DNA of 64,000 nt from Sediminicola sp037203765. Its GTDB lineage: Bacteria > Bacteroidota > Bacteroidia > Flavobacteriales > Flavobacteriaceae. This document shows, one piece after another, positions 26,308-34,587 of the stretch. Position numbers and translations under genes: made by a program. Position 1 is the first letter of the stretch. Every line of letters begins with the position of its first letter. The notes under the pieces are model-generated. The model had not been told where the DNA came from, did not search any database, and saw only the letters and a program-made list of their open reading frames with translations. The stretch covers positions 186,001 through 250,000 of the forward strand of contig NZ_JBBCAS010000001.1 in the NCBI RefSeq assembly GCF_037203765.1, written 5' to 3'.

Positions 26308-26338
26308 GGGGGTGTTATTCTTTTTTTATACTCATCGT

Positions 26339-26470
26339 ATTAAAAGACACCTAAAACTGAAGTTCCTATTACACCACTTCTTCGGAAATTTCAGGAATTT
26401 TTTCATGGATATATATCTCGGCTTATTTTTCCAAACCTTTGGATTTACATTTTATTTTCAAAACATCATA
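26339..26470 (-). pseudogene. Decayed 3' end of an SRAP (SOS-associated peptidase) gene
   Basis: Positions 26350-26398 match 27834-27882, the 3' end of the intact SRAP gene, at 46 of 49 bases in the same orientation. On the minus strand the fragment reads IPEISEEVV, then two in-frame stops (TAA TAG), then ELQF and the native stop. The intact gene has YE at the site of the two stops. Weaker similarity (about 60 percent by eye) continues to about 26470, with a likely indel. The 5' two thirds of the gene are missing. It is a remnant of a second copy or of a past rearrangement. Confidence 0.75.
26350..26398. repeat. 49-bp direct repeat, left copy
   Basis: Imperfect direct repeat (46/49) of 27834-27882, offset by 1484 bp. 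Together the copies bracket the acyltransferase gene. Confidence 0.85.
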
Positions 26471-26706
26471 TGTATTAAATGAACCATTCTTCATCGTATC
26501 CGTTTGGTCTATCAACAGTACTCCCCTTAAACCATTAAAAAAAATTAATTTATATTGTAGCTTTTAAAATGGCTTTTTAACAATTCCCCCTGAGTTAAAT
26601 TGGATTTTATGTTATTAAAATTTAATTGAAGTTCTATAATTGTTGGTCAATACATCTTCATCGGATGGAACAAAAAATTAAAATAACATAACCGAATCCA
26701 ATACAC

Positions 26707-27753
26707 ATGTTCTTAAATTCAATTAACAATTTTAGAGCAATAGCCATTCTCTTCATTGTTGCAGGACACTGCTTTTATATTTCCAATATTCAATTTGGAG
26801 ATATTTGGGGTCCAATTATCTACAATCTAATCAATGGAGGGACGGTTTTTTTTGTATTTATTTCGGGCTTTCTATTTCATCATCTTTTTTATAAAAAATA
26901 CAAATTCAATAGCTTTTTAAAGTCCAAATTTAAAAGGCTATTTTTACCGTACACCATTCTTTCCATAGCCCCGATAATTTTAAGTTTTAAGTTTAAACCA
27001 AATTTCTGGATTGATGGTTCATCCACTTTTACTACTGGCATACTACATGTTTATGCTATCCCTGCCTTGAAGTATTTTCTTAGCGGAGAGCATATGGTAG
27101 CCTATTGGTATATTCCATTTGCATTGCTCTTGTTTTTATTTTCACCAGCACATATTGCCTTTATAAAATTGAATGTAAAAATTCAGCTTGGTGTTTTATC
27201 TTTATTGTTTGTCATTTCTTCATTGATTCACAGGCCGTCTGAATATTTAATGGTATTTCATTCCTTACTCTATTTTACGCCAGTTTATCTCTTTGGTATT
27301 TTATGTTCAATCCATAAAGAGTTGATCTATCTCAAATTAAAAGGAAAAGATTTGATGCTTCTCACTTGTGCTTTAGGTTTTGCTGCCTTAGAAGTTTACT
27401 TTGGAAACAAGGGGAATTATTTTAAAGAGTTCTTTGTATTTAATGGAGTTGATTTAATGCTAATCCAAAAGACACTACTTTGTCTATTTTTTATGGTATG
27501 GTTGCACAGATATGAGCACTTTTCAAATAAACATGTAAATATTGTTGCTACGACCAGTTTTACCATATTTTTCCTTCATGGATATTTTTTATGGATCCTG
27601 AATTACACCAAATCCTATTTTGGCATTCATTTTTCATACCCTTGGATAGCCTATCTCTTCATTTCATTATTTCTATTATTAATTAGTGTTTGGACCTCAT
27701 TGATTGTGAAGAGACTCCTGCCAAAATATTCAAGGTATATCATAGGATATTAG
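26707..27753 (+). CDS. Acyltransferase family 3 membrane protein
   Basis: A 348-residue protein with about ten transmembrane helices. The N-terminus (INNFRAIAILFIVAGHCFY) has the R-x(10)-H pattern of acyltransferase family 3 (OatA/WecH/NolX-type), which O-acylates surface glycans or peptidoglycan from the membrane. VFFVFISGFLFHHLF is the second conserved block. The gene is visibly richer in AT than its neighbours (one 60-base line has 12 G+C) and is flanked by direct repeats of the SRAP 3' end, so recent acquisition is likely. It is not in an operon. The acceptor is unknown. Confidence 0.88.
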   Translation: MFLNSINNFRAIAILFIVAGHCFYISNIQFGDIWGPIIYNLINGGTVFFVFISGFLFHHLFYKKYKFNSFLKSKFKRLFLPYTILSIAPIILSFKFKPNFWIDGSSTFTTGILHVYAIPALKYFLSGEHMVAYWYIPFALLLFLFSPAHIAFIKLNVKIQLGVLSLLFVISSLIHRPSEYLMVFHSLLYFTPVYLFGILCSIHKELIYLKLKGKDLMLLTCALGFAALEVYFGNKGNYFKEFFVFNGVDLMLIQKTLLCLFFMVWLHRYEHFSNKHVNIVATTSFTIFFLHGYFLWILNYTKSYFGIHFSYPWIAYLFISLFLLLISVWTSLIVKRLLPKYSRYIIGY

Positions 27754-27833
27754 ACACTTTCTTAAAGCATTTTTGATCCTTTTAGCCCCTATAACTCAGC
27801 TAAGACCACATTACGCTAAATTTAGATTAAAAA

Positions 27834-27882
27834 CCTAAAACTGAAGTTCCTCATACACCACCTCTTCGGAAATTTCAGGAAT
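27834..27882. repeat. 49-bp direct repeat, right copy (SRAP 3' end)
   Basis: This copy is the functional 3' end of the SRAP gene, including its stop codon. The degenerate left copy is at 26350-26398. Confidence 0.85.
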
Positions 27883-28599
27883 ATTCCCTCGGTATTCCTT
27901 GCCCCTTAATTTCCCAACAGTGTAGGCCTCCAATTCTTTTTCAGGATATGGGACGATCAAGGTTTCCAGTTGTTTTTTGTCCAATTCCCCATGGACGGGG
28001 TTCAACCACTGATCTTCCAATGCAGGGGGCAGTATGAGTGGCATCCTTGGACCTTTCAATTTTGGATTATTATGGATGTTGTCCATCATGGAATTTCCGT
28101 TGGTGGTGACAATGGAAAAAGTGTTCATTGACGTTTTGGATTCCTTATCGTACCATTCGCTCCACAATCCAGCCAACGCCATGGGCTTGTGATCCCTTGA
28201 TCGAATAAAAAAAGGATATGTTTTTCCTTTGAAGTGATGGTGCTCGTAAAAACCATCAATATAAATGAGACAGCGACTGTTGTTGGCAGCTTCCCTAAAG
28301 GAGGGTTTTTCAAAAATGGTCTCCCCCCTGGCATTGAGGGTATTGTTCCAAAGCTTGGTCAGTTGTACCCGGTCTTTTACCCAATGCGGCACAAGCCCCC
28401 AAGAGGACACTTCCGGAAAATCAGGGGAGCGATCGGTATAGATGAGGATTTTTGGGTGGTTGAAACCGGTAGCATGGTGCAATGGAAGATCTGTCATTGG
28501 CACCAGCTCCTCGAGGATTTCTTCCATAGCTTTCTTATCACCACTTCTTCTGGCGCGGTTGAGCTGGGCTTCCAAACTGGCTTTTATATCGTAGCACAT
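27835..28599 (-). CDS. SOS response-associated peptidase (SRAP, HMCES/YedK family)
   Basis: A 254-residue protein that crosslinks covalently to abasic sites in single-stranded DNA through its second-residue Cys, shielding them during replication. The catalytic Cys2 (MCYDIKA) is exposed after Met removal. Further active-site blocks are WNNTLNARGET (Asn), IYIDGFYEHHH (Glu) and the later IHNNPKLKGPRMPLIL (His before the conserved RMP). Typical members begin MCGR; MCYD is a variant. It is monocistronic. A decayed copy of its 3' end lies 1.5 kb downstream, beyond the acyltransferase. Confidence 0.92.
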   Translation of the reverse strand: MCYDIKASLEAQLNRARRSGDKKAMEEILEELVPMTDLPLHHATGFNHPKILIYTDRSPDFPEVSSWGLVPHWVKDRVQLTKLWNNTLNARGETIFEKPSFREAANNSRCLIYIDGFYEHHHFKGKTYPFFIRSRDHKPMALAGLWSEWYDKESKTSMNTFSIVTTNGNSMMDNIHNNPKLKGPRMPLILPPALEDQWLNPVHGELDKKQLETLIVPYPEKELEAYTVGKLRGKEYRGNIPEISEEVVYEELQF

Positions 28600-28925
28600 A
28601 ATAAAGATCCTAATTAATACACGTTGAGGTTATTTTTTAAAGTTATCATTTTTGTGCTAATCAGAAAAATTACAACCCCTCCCAATTTTACAATAACCCA
28701 AACTCAAATCCATATTGATCAGAACTCCGAACAAATGTAAGAACACTATTACAACCCTTAAATTAAGGCCTCCTTTCGCCGAAATAATGAGCCCATTTAT
28801 CCCTTATCTTAAAAATTTTTAGTATTATTACATTGTTGTTGACCCCAAATCAACAGAACAGAAAGGCCCCCATTCCTCACTACCTACTTAGCGACTGAAC
28901 ATACCTACTTGCGATTGAGCACTTT
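28600..28925. other. Intergenic region between SRAP and the CAP lipoprotein
   Basis: A 326-bp AT-rich gap between divergent genes. It contains the two-unit 21-bp repeat at 28882-28921. No RNA structure or reading frame was seen. Confidence 0.45.
28882..28921 (+). repeat. Imperfect 21-bp tandem repeat before the CAP gene
   Basis: ACCTACTTAGCGACTGAACA (28882-) is followed directly by ACCTACTTGCGATTGAGCA (28903-28921). The copies share ACCTACTT and GCGA.TGA.CA with a one-base shift. The second copy ends four bases before the CAP ATG, so it would overlap the leader. Confidence 0.5.
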
Positions 28926-29402
28926 ATGAAAACAAGGTTACACTTGGCTGTGACGGTATTGTTCGTTTTGTTGTTATCTTCCTGTAACAAGGAATCCATA
29001 GACGAAAATTACGTCCCAAAAGCCGAAAATGCAGTTAGCGTAGAACAGGAGTTACTGGTCATGGTCAATGACTACAGGAGCTCATTGGGATACCCTAGCC
29101 TTAATTTTAGTGAGGTGGCCTATGACTATGCCAATGACCATACCGATTATATGATTGCCATGGGAAAAATTAACCATGACAACTTTAGTGCAAGAGCCTC
29201 CAAAATTTCTACGGAAGCGAATGCCTCTGTCGTTGCCGAAAACGTAGCCAAGGATTATGCATCTGCAAAAAAGGCATTTGATGAATGGATGGCAAGTGCC
29301 GGGCACAGAAAAAATATTGAGGGCGATTTTTCCCATACCGCGGTTAGCGTTAAAAAAGACAAGGCCGGCAATTTTTATTTTACCCAATTGTTCTACAAGT
29401 AG
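28926..29402 (+). CDS. CAP (SCP/PR1-like) domain lipoprotein
   Basis: A 158-residue predicted lipoprotein (MKTRLHLAVTVLFVLLLSSC, lipid Cys about 20) with one CAP domain (SCP/PR-1 family): MVNDYRSSLGYPSLNFSE, HTDYMIAMGKINHDNF, AENVAKDYASAKKAFDEWMASAGHRKNI, HTAVSVKKDKAGNFYFTQLF. The canonical His and Glu of the CAP cavity are visible. Bacterial CAP proteins have no agreed function; proposals include lipid binding and proteolysis. It sits behind a long AT-rich leader region with a tandem repeat, suggesting regulated expression. Confidence 0.9.
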   Translation: MKTRLHLAVTVLFVLLLSSCNKESIDENYVPKAENAVSVEQELLVMVNDYRSSLGYPSLNFSEVAYDYANDHTDYMIAMGKINHDNFSARASKISTEANASVVAENVAKDYASAKKAFDEWMASAGHRKNIEGDFSHTAVSVKKDKAGNFYFTQLFYK

Positions 29403-29503
29403 CCGTCCAGAAAGCCACTAACTTTTCTTAAATTAGCAGGAGTCTTTTGAAGTATCCAAACGAAGGGTACGGAAAGGGCCGAGCAATAAATACAAGCAAC
29501 ATT

Positions 29504-30043
29504 ATGGCCATACAGCAACCGTTCAATTTGAACAAATGGATTGAAGAGAATAGGGATACGTTAAAACCTCCTGTGGGAAACAAAAATCTCTACAAGGATG
29601 CTGGTGATTATATTGTTATGGTAGTTGCCGGGCCCAATGCTCGAAAAGATTACCATTACAACGAGACAGAGGAACTTTTTTATCAATTGGAGGGCAATAT
29701 TGAAGTACATATACAGGAAGACGGTATAAAAAAGACCATGAAATTAGGGCCTGGGGACATGTACCTCCACCCAGCCAATGTGCCCCATTCCCCTGTTCGC
29801 GAAAAAGGATCCATTGGTCTGGTCATAGAGCGCAAAAGATCGGCCATGGACCTTCAGGACGGTCTGCTTTGGTTTTGCGACAATTGCAACCATAAATTAT
29901 ACGAGGTCCGTTTCCCATTGCACAACATCGAAAAAGATTTCTTGGAACACTTTAAAACATTCTATAATTCCAAGGAGCTGAGGACATGTGATAATTGCGG
30001 GACGGTAATGCCTGTGGATGAACGCTATATCGCCAAAGATTAA
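29504..30043 (+). CDS. nbaC: 3-hydroxyanthranilate 3,4-dioxygenase
   Basis: A 179-residue cupin dioxygenase that opens the ring of 3-hydroxyanthranilate in the kynurenine route from tryptophan (to quinolinate/NAD or to catabolism). Fe(II) ligands fit H51, E57 and H95, and substrate-binding Arg residues fit R47 and R99. The bacterial-type C-terminal rubredoxin-like site is present: CDNC at 125-128 and CDNC at 162-165. The ATG at 29504 (MAIQQPFNLNKW) is chosen; a TTG start 57 bases upstream adds a non-homologous segment. It is followed at 80 bp by a sensor kinase on the same strand. No kynureninase or kynurenine monooxygenase is in the window. Confidence 0.94.
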   Translation: MAIQQPFNLNKWIEENRDTLKPPVGNKNLYKDAGDYIVMVVAGPNARKDYHYNETEELFYQLEGNIEVHIQEDGIKKTMKLGPGDMYLHPANVPHSPVREKGSIGLVIERKRSAMDLQDGLLWFCDNCNHKLYEVRFPLHNIEKDFLEHFKTFYNSKELRTCDNCGTVMPVDERYIAKD

Positions 30044-30123
30044 CCCAATCGCCAGATATTGTACCCTGTCAGAAAAATCTTCTTTATATTTGATATTAAA
30101 TTAAATAATGAGTAAATTATCTC

Positions 30124-31773
30124 ATGTTTGGCAAGGAAAGTTTCAAGTACCTTATTATTATATTTTTAGGGGGGCTAGCTTCCTGTTTTCTTTTTTATTC
30201 CGCCAACCAAAGGCGTATCACCCAAAATAATTTTATCGTCAACAACGCTATTGCAAGGGCGAACCTGAAATTCAACAAAGAATTGGGCAAGGCCAATATT
30301 GTGATAGAGTCCATGGCTTTCTTTTTCAAAAACAATGACAGCGTTTCCCTAAAACATTTTGAAGAGTTTACCAACCCCTTTATCATAGGCTTACCGGGAA
30401 TAAAGGCATTGGAATGGGCGCCCCGTATCAAATATGACCAAAAATTGCGTTTCGAGAAAACACAACAAAAGGTAATGGACAGTACGATACGTATTTCTAA
30501 ATTGGACAGCGTCCTGGGATTGGTGGAGGTCGATAGAAAAGAATTCTATTTTCCAATTGAATTTGCCAATCCCGTTTCGCATCTCAGAAATGTTGTGGGT
30601 GTTGATCTATCATCAGACAGCAGGAACGCCTTCACTTTTGCACTGGCCAACAGGACCAGAAACATCGTTTTCTCCCAGCCCATTAATCTAATTACTGCCG
30701 AAAAGAACAATCATTATGGTTTCTTGGTATTAAAAGCCGTGTATGGCAACAATGAAAATGAGGTAAAGGGTTACGTCCTGGGGGTGTACGATATGACCGA
30801 CTACATCGGGAAAATCTTGGACACGGAACTTAAAATCTTGGATATAGTAATCGTGGATCAGGATGAAAACAAAACCCCGTTATTTACCAGTTTCGACCAA
30901 AGCCAAAAAATAGACATTCCGGCCGCCTTGCGACAAAAAGCATTGAAAGTAGCCAACAGAAAATGGCACATACAATATTTTGCTAAAGAAGGATACGCTA
31001 CTTTTCCCCACACTAGGGAGTCCTATTTTCTTTTGCTCTTCGGCTTCATGATCACCTCCATGTTGGGTTTTATAGTGTATAAGAATGATAGCTACCAAAA
31101 TACCCTGGAGGCAAGGGTAAGCCAAAGGACCATGGAGCTGGAAAATTCCAATAAGGAAAAAGAAAACCTGCTTCAGGAAATCCACCATCGGGTAAAGAAC
31201 AATTTACAGATGACCTCCAGTCTTATCAATATCCAAAAGAGAAAACTGACAAATAAAGAGGCCATTACAGCGCTGGAGGACAGCCAGTCGAGAATTATGG
31301 CCATTGCGTTGACCCACCAAAAAATCTACCAGGATGAGAACTCAAAAACTGTAGATCTCAAAGACTATTTAACGGACCTAATGGTGTATCAAAGAAAATT
31401 GTTGCCCACAGTGAAATATTCCATCATTTGTCCTGAAATTTCCCTAAATCTCGACGTGGCAGTGCCTATTGGACTCATTCTTTCAGAGTTGGTTACCAAT
31501 ACCTTGAAACACGCCTTTGAAATATCTTCCGAGGACAATCAATTACATATTGTGGTCACGCAAGAAACAAAAAAAGAAGGCATAATAACCATTGTACTTA
31601 CAGACAATGGCAAAGGTCTGCCCAAAAATTTTGACCCCGCAAAAACCGACGGGATCGGTTTTAAAATAATCAACTCCCTTTGCAAACAGATTTCCGGTGA
31701 ACTTAACTATACCAGTAACGGCCAAGGGACAAGTTTTATCCTTTCAGTAAAAAATCTGAAGAATATCATCTAA
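30124..31773 (+). CDS. CHASE-domain sensor histidine kinase (HisKA_2 type)
   Basis: A 549-residue membrane kinase. The layout is TM1 (about 7-24), an extracytoplasmic CHASE domain (about 40-270, NIVIESMAFFFKNNDSVSLK, LEWAPRIKYDQKLRFE), TM2 (about 300-318, SYFLLLFGFMITSMLGFIVY), a coiled coil, then the HisKA_2 helix EIHHRVKNNLQMT with H354/H355 as the phospho-acceptor, and an HATPase_c domain (LSELVTNTLKHAF, DNGKGLP, GIGFKIINSL). CHASE domains bind small ligands such as cytokinin-like molecules; the ligand here is unknown. No response regulator is adjacent, so its partner is elsewhere. It may be co-transcribed with the dioxygenase. Confidence 0.93.
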   Translation: MFGKESFKYLIIIFLGGLASCFLFYSANQRRITQNNFIVNNAIARANLKFNKELGKANIVIESMAFFFKNNDSVSLKHFEEFTNPFIIGLPGIKALEWAPRIKYDQKLRFEKTQQKVMDSTIRISKLDSVLGLVEVDRKEFYFPIEFANPVSHLRNVVGVDLSSDSRNAFTFALANRTRNIVFSQPINLITAEKNNHYGFLVLKAVYGNNENEVKGYVLGVYDMTDYIGKILDTELKILDIVIVDQDENKTPLFTSFDQSQKIDIPAALRQKALKVANRKWHIQYFAKEGYATFPHTRESYFLLLFGFMITSMLGFIVYKNDSYQNTLEARVSQRTMELENSNKEKENLLQEIHHRVKNNLQMTSSLINIQKRKLTNKEAITALEDSQSRIMAIALTHQKIYQDENSKTVDLKDYLTDLMVYQRKLLPTVKYSIICPEISLNLDVAVPIGLILSELVTNTLKHAFEISSEDNQLHIVVTQETKKEGIITIVLTDNGKGLPKNFDPAKTDGIGFKIINSLCKQISGELNYTSNGQGTSFILSVKNLKNII

Positions 31774-31823
31774 CTTCCCCAAAAATCAGTTTTCCTTTCC
31801 TTTTCATACTAAGGTTAATTGCA

Positions 31824-31831
31824 TAACTTTG
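31824..31831 (+). promoter_or_regulatory. Promoter -7 box of the aldehyde dehydrogenase gene
   Basis: TAACTTTG fits TAnnTTTG and lies 37 bp before the ATG at 31868, so the dehydrogenase can be transcribed apart from the kinase. The -33 element is not clear. Confidence 0.5.
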
Positions 31832-31867
31832 TGAAATTCTAACATTTATTGTAAAAAAAGTTATAAA

Positions 31868-33421
31868 ATGTCAAAAATAGCTACAACTTTCGGGATCCAA
31901 GAAGCTCTAAAACAGCTTGGAGTCCAAGATATAAACCTAGGAACCTCTACAGGTTCCGATAACTTTTCATCAGGTGACGTAATTGCCTCACATTCCCCTG
32001 TAGACGGTGCGTTGATTGCGAAGGTAAAAACCACCTCCAAGGAGGATTACGAAAAAGTGATGCAAACGGCTACCTCTGCCTTTAAAACTTGGAGGACCAT
32101 GCCTGCGCCCCAACGTGGCGAAATTGTTCGCCAGTTCGGAGACAAACTGAGAGAACTTAAAGAACCACTGGGAAAATTGGTTTCCTATGAAATGGGCAAA
32201 TCTTATCAAGAAGGTCTTGGCGAAGTACAAGAAATGATCGATATCTGCGATTTTGCCGTTGGACTATCCAGACAACTGCACGGCCTGACCATGCATTCCG
32301 AGCGTCCTGGGCACCGCATGTACGAACAATACCATCCATTGGGGGTTGTTGGGATCATCTCTGCCTTTAACTTTCCGGTAGCTGTATGGGCCTGGAATAC
32401 CGCCCTAGCTTGGGTATGTGGTGACTGCTGTGTTTGGAAACCTTCTGAAAAGACCCCTCTAACTGGGATCGCCTGTCAGAATATTGCGGCGGCCGTTTTT
32501 AAAAAGAACAATTTGCCAGAAGGCATATCCTGTTTGATCAATGGGGATTACCGCGTTGGGGAATTCATGACAAAAGATTCAAGAATACCTTTGGTTTCCG
32601 CTACGGGGTCTATCCGCATGGGTAAAATTGTAGCGCAAGCTGTTGCAGCTAGACTGGGCAAATCACTTTTGGAATTGGGCGGCAACAATGCAATCATCGT
32701 TACTCCGGATGCCGACCTAAAAATGACGGTGATCGGAGCCGTATTCGGTGCGGTAGGTACCGCTGGTCAGCGCTGTACCTCTACCCGTAGATTGATCGTG
32801 CACGAATCCATGTACGACAAGGTCAAAGACGCTATTGTTGCAGCATATAATCAATTGCGCATAGGAAATCCTTTGGACCAAAACAATCACGTAGGACCTT
32901 TGATAGATACCGATGCCGTTAAAATGTATCAAAATGCCCTTAAAAAAGTAGTGGAAGAAGGAGGAAAACTTATTGTGGAAGGTGGCGTTCTTGAAGGAGA
33001 AGGTTACGAAAGCGGATGCTATGTTAAGCCCGCCATAGCGGAAGCCGAAAATTCCTTTGAAATTGTCCAACATGAAACATTTGCCCCCATACTTTACCTT
33101 ATTAAATATTCTGGGGAGGTGGACAACGCCCTTGCCATTCAAAATGGGGTGGTTCAAGGTCTTTCATCAGCAATCATGACCAACAACCTCAGAGAAGCCG
33201 AAAAATTCCTGTCCGTAAATGGAAGCGATTGTGGAATAGCCAATGTTAACATAGGTACCTCAGGAGCTGAAATTGGCGGTGCCTTTGGAGGTGAAAAAGA
33301 AACCGGCGGAGGCAGAGAATCTGGATCCGATGCCTGGAAAATATATATGCGAAGACAGACCAATACCATTAATTACACCACGGAACTGCCATTGGCACAA
33401 GGGATAAAATTCGATCTATAG
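31868..33421 (+). CDS. ALDH7-type aldehyde dehydrogenase (aminoadipic/piperideine-6-carboxylate type)
   Basis: A 517-residue NAD(P)-dependent aldehyde dehydrogenase. Conserved blocks are IISAFNFPVAVWAWNTA, WKPSEKTPLTG, LLELGGNNAII (catalytic-base Glu) and GTAGQRCTSTRRLI (catalytic Cys). The RCTSTRRL motif and the ESGSDAW block fit the ALDH7/AmaB group, whose members oxidise alpha-aminoadipic semialdehyde in lysine breakdown. The nearby dioxygenase gene raises the alternative that it oxidises 2-aminomuconate semialdehyde; the family favours lysine. Monocistronic with its own promoter box and a weak hairpin after it. Confidence 0.92.
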   Translation: MSKIATTFGIQEALKQLGVQDINLGTSTGSDNFSSGDVIASHSPVDGALIAKVKTTSKEDYEKVMQTATSAFKTWRTMPAPQRGEIVRQFGDKLRELKEPLGKLVSYEMGKSYQEGLGEVQEMIDICDFAVGLSRQLHGLTMHSERPGHRMYEQYHPLGVVGIISAFNFPVAVWAWNTALAWVCGDCCVWKPSEKTPLTGIACQNIAAAVFKKNNLPEGISCLINGDYRVGEFMTKDSRIPLVSATGSIRMGKIVAQAVAARLGKSLLELGGNNAIIVTPDADLKMTVIGAVFGAVGTAGQRCTSTRRLIVHESMYDKVKDAIVAAYNQLRIGNPLDQNNHVGPLIDTDAVKMYQNALKKVVEEGGKLIVEGGVLEGEGYESGCYVKPAIAEAENSFEIVQHETFAPILYLIKYSGEVDNALAIQNGVVQGLSSAIMTNNLREAEKFLSVNGSDCGIANVNIGTSGAEIGGAFGGEKETGGGRESGSDAWKIYMRRQTNTINYTTELPLAQGIKFDL

Positions 33422-33988
33422 CCATCACCCCTATCCGTTAAAAATAAACCCACCTTGCCTTCTGGAGATCCCCTGAAAGTAAGGTGGGTTATTCGTTGCA
33501 ACTAATTTCAAATAGATGTTCCCGGTTCCTGAATTGGAATTAAAAAACCCTACTCCATCCAAAGTTTATTGGTTATTAGAATAGGGTCTTATTCCGAAAA
33601 AACAGTAGTAATTTCCGCAAAATCATCATTGAAACATCCCGGCATTACATAATTGGAAGGAAAAATTGTACAAATGACAATTTATAGCATATATTCTCTT
33701 TATGTACCCTGGCCACCTCTACCGATGAAGAAACACATAAGTATCTGACCAACAATAATTAAACTTGTTTATCCACATTTTATATGGATTTTTTAATACT
33801 TTAGGTCAAATAACCAAACCCACAACCAAATGACCAACAAAGAACCCTTTTCATATCCCTAGAAATCATTTAAATGATGACTACGGCCTTTGCACCCAAT
33901 AGGATGAAATGGCGGGTTGCCGTAATCAACCATCACAGGAACCATATCCTGACCTGCCATTCAATACCAACCACCTAAACTTAAAAAT
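33422..33988. other. Intergenic region before the HhH membrane protein
   Basis: A 567-bp gap between two rightward genes. It holds the ALDH hairpin (33447-33490), a short ATCCA/TGGAT hairpin with a T-run near 33775, and a 34-codon frame ending at 33976 that looks random. No other structure was found. Confidence 0.4.
33447..33490 (+). terminator. Hairpin after the aldehyde dehydrogenase gene
   Basis: AACCCACCTT and AAGGTGGGTT form a perfect ten-base stem with a 24-base loop, 25 bp beyond the stop. The T-run after it is weak (ATTCGTT), so termination may be inefficient. Confidence 0.55.
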
Positions 33989-34546
33989 ATGAATTTTGAA
34001 CACCTGACCACCTCCAGTTGGCTTTTATTGGCCATGTTTGGTATCATCTGTACCATTTTTGGATACGTATGGGGCAAAACTGCCCCAAAGGATCCTTCCC
34101 TATCCAGAGAGCTTAGTACCTTGCGGGAGCGCACTAAAAACTTGCAATTGGAACTAGAGACCTGCAACAAACAATTGACCTCCATGTCGGAGGCCGAGGT
34201 TGCTTCCAAACCAGTAAAAATACCACCCCCCCAAAATGTCCGAGTTTCGTTCAACGCCGAACTGGCCAAGGAGTCGTTTGGCAAAAAAATTAAACTGGAC
34301 GATTTAAAAGTAATTGAAGGAATTGGACCCAAGATTGAAAAATTGTTCCACGACCATGAGATTAGATCATGGGAAGATCTTTCAAAAGTATCCGTGCACA
34401 AATGCCAAGAAGTATTGGATTCTGGAGGGGACCGATATAGAATCCACAACCCCGGATCTTGGCCCATGCAAGCAAAAATGGCTTCCGAGGGAAAATGGAA
34501 GGCCTTGGCCAGATGGCAGGAAGAGCACAAAGCAGGGAAACTATAA
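33989..34546 (+). CDS. Membrane-anchored helix-hairpin-helix protein
   Basis: A 185-residue protein with an N-terminal transmembrane helix (SSWLLLAMFGIICTIFGYVWG), a coiled-coil segment (REL STLRERTKNLQLELETC region, residues 37-66) and a C-terminal region with an HhH-like fold (LKVIEGIGPKIEKLFHDHEI, SWEDLSKVSVHKCQEVLDSG). That last motif is the non-sequence-specific DNA-binding or protein-binding HhH found in DUF4332-type and ribosome-associated proteins. The function is unknown; an anchor linking DNA to the membrane is one option. A strong bidirectional terminator follows directly. Confidence 0.75.
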   Translation: MNFEHLTTSSWLLLAMFGIICTIFGYVWGKTAPKDPSLSRELSTLRERTKNLQLELETCNKQLTSMSEAEVASKPVKIPPPQNVRVSFNAELAKESFGKKIKLDDLKVIEGIGPKIEKLFHDHEIRSWEDLSKVSVHKCQEVLDSGGDRYRIHNPGSWPMQAKMASEGKWKALARWQEEHKAGKL

Positions 34547-34551
34547 CATCA

Positions 34552-34586
34552 AAAAAAAACCGGTTCAAATTGAACCGGTTTTTTTT
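34552..34586. terminator. Bidirectional terminator
   Basis: ACCGGTTCAA / TTGAACCGGT stem with A8 and T8 tracts, between the convergent HhH-protein gene and the desaturase gene. It can serve both strands. Confidence 0.93.
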
Positions 34587-34587
34587 A

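Larger units (their letters stand above)
26308..26706. other. Intergenic region between CvpA and the acyltransferase
   Basis: A 399-bp AT-rich gap holding the SRAP remnant at its left and nothing gene-like in the remainder. The last 150 bp before the acyltransferase probably carry its promoter, but no convincing TAnnTTTG was picked out. Confidence 0.4.

Noticed and set aside
33875..33979. 34-codon ATG frame in an intergenic region
   Set aside because: No ribosome site, no hydrophobic or repeated pattern, and composition like random sequence.
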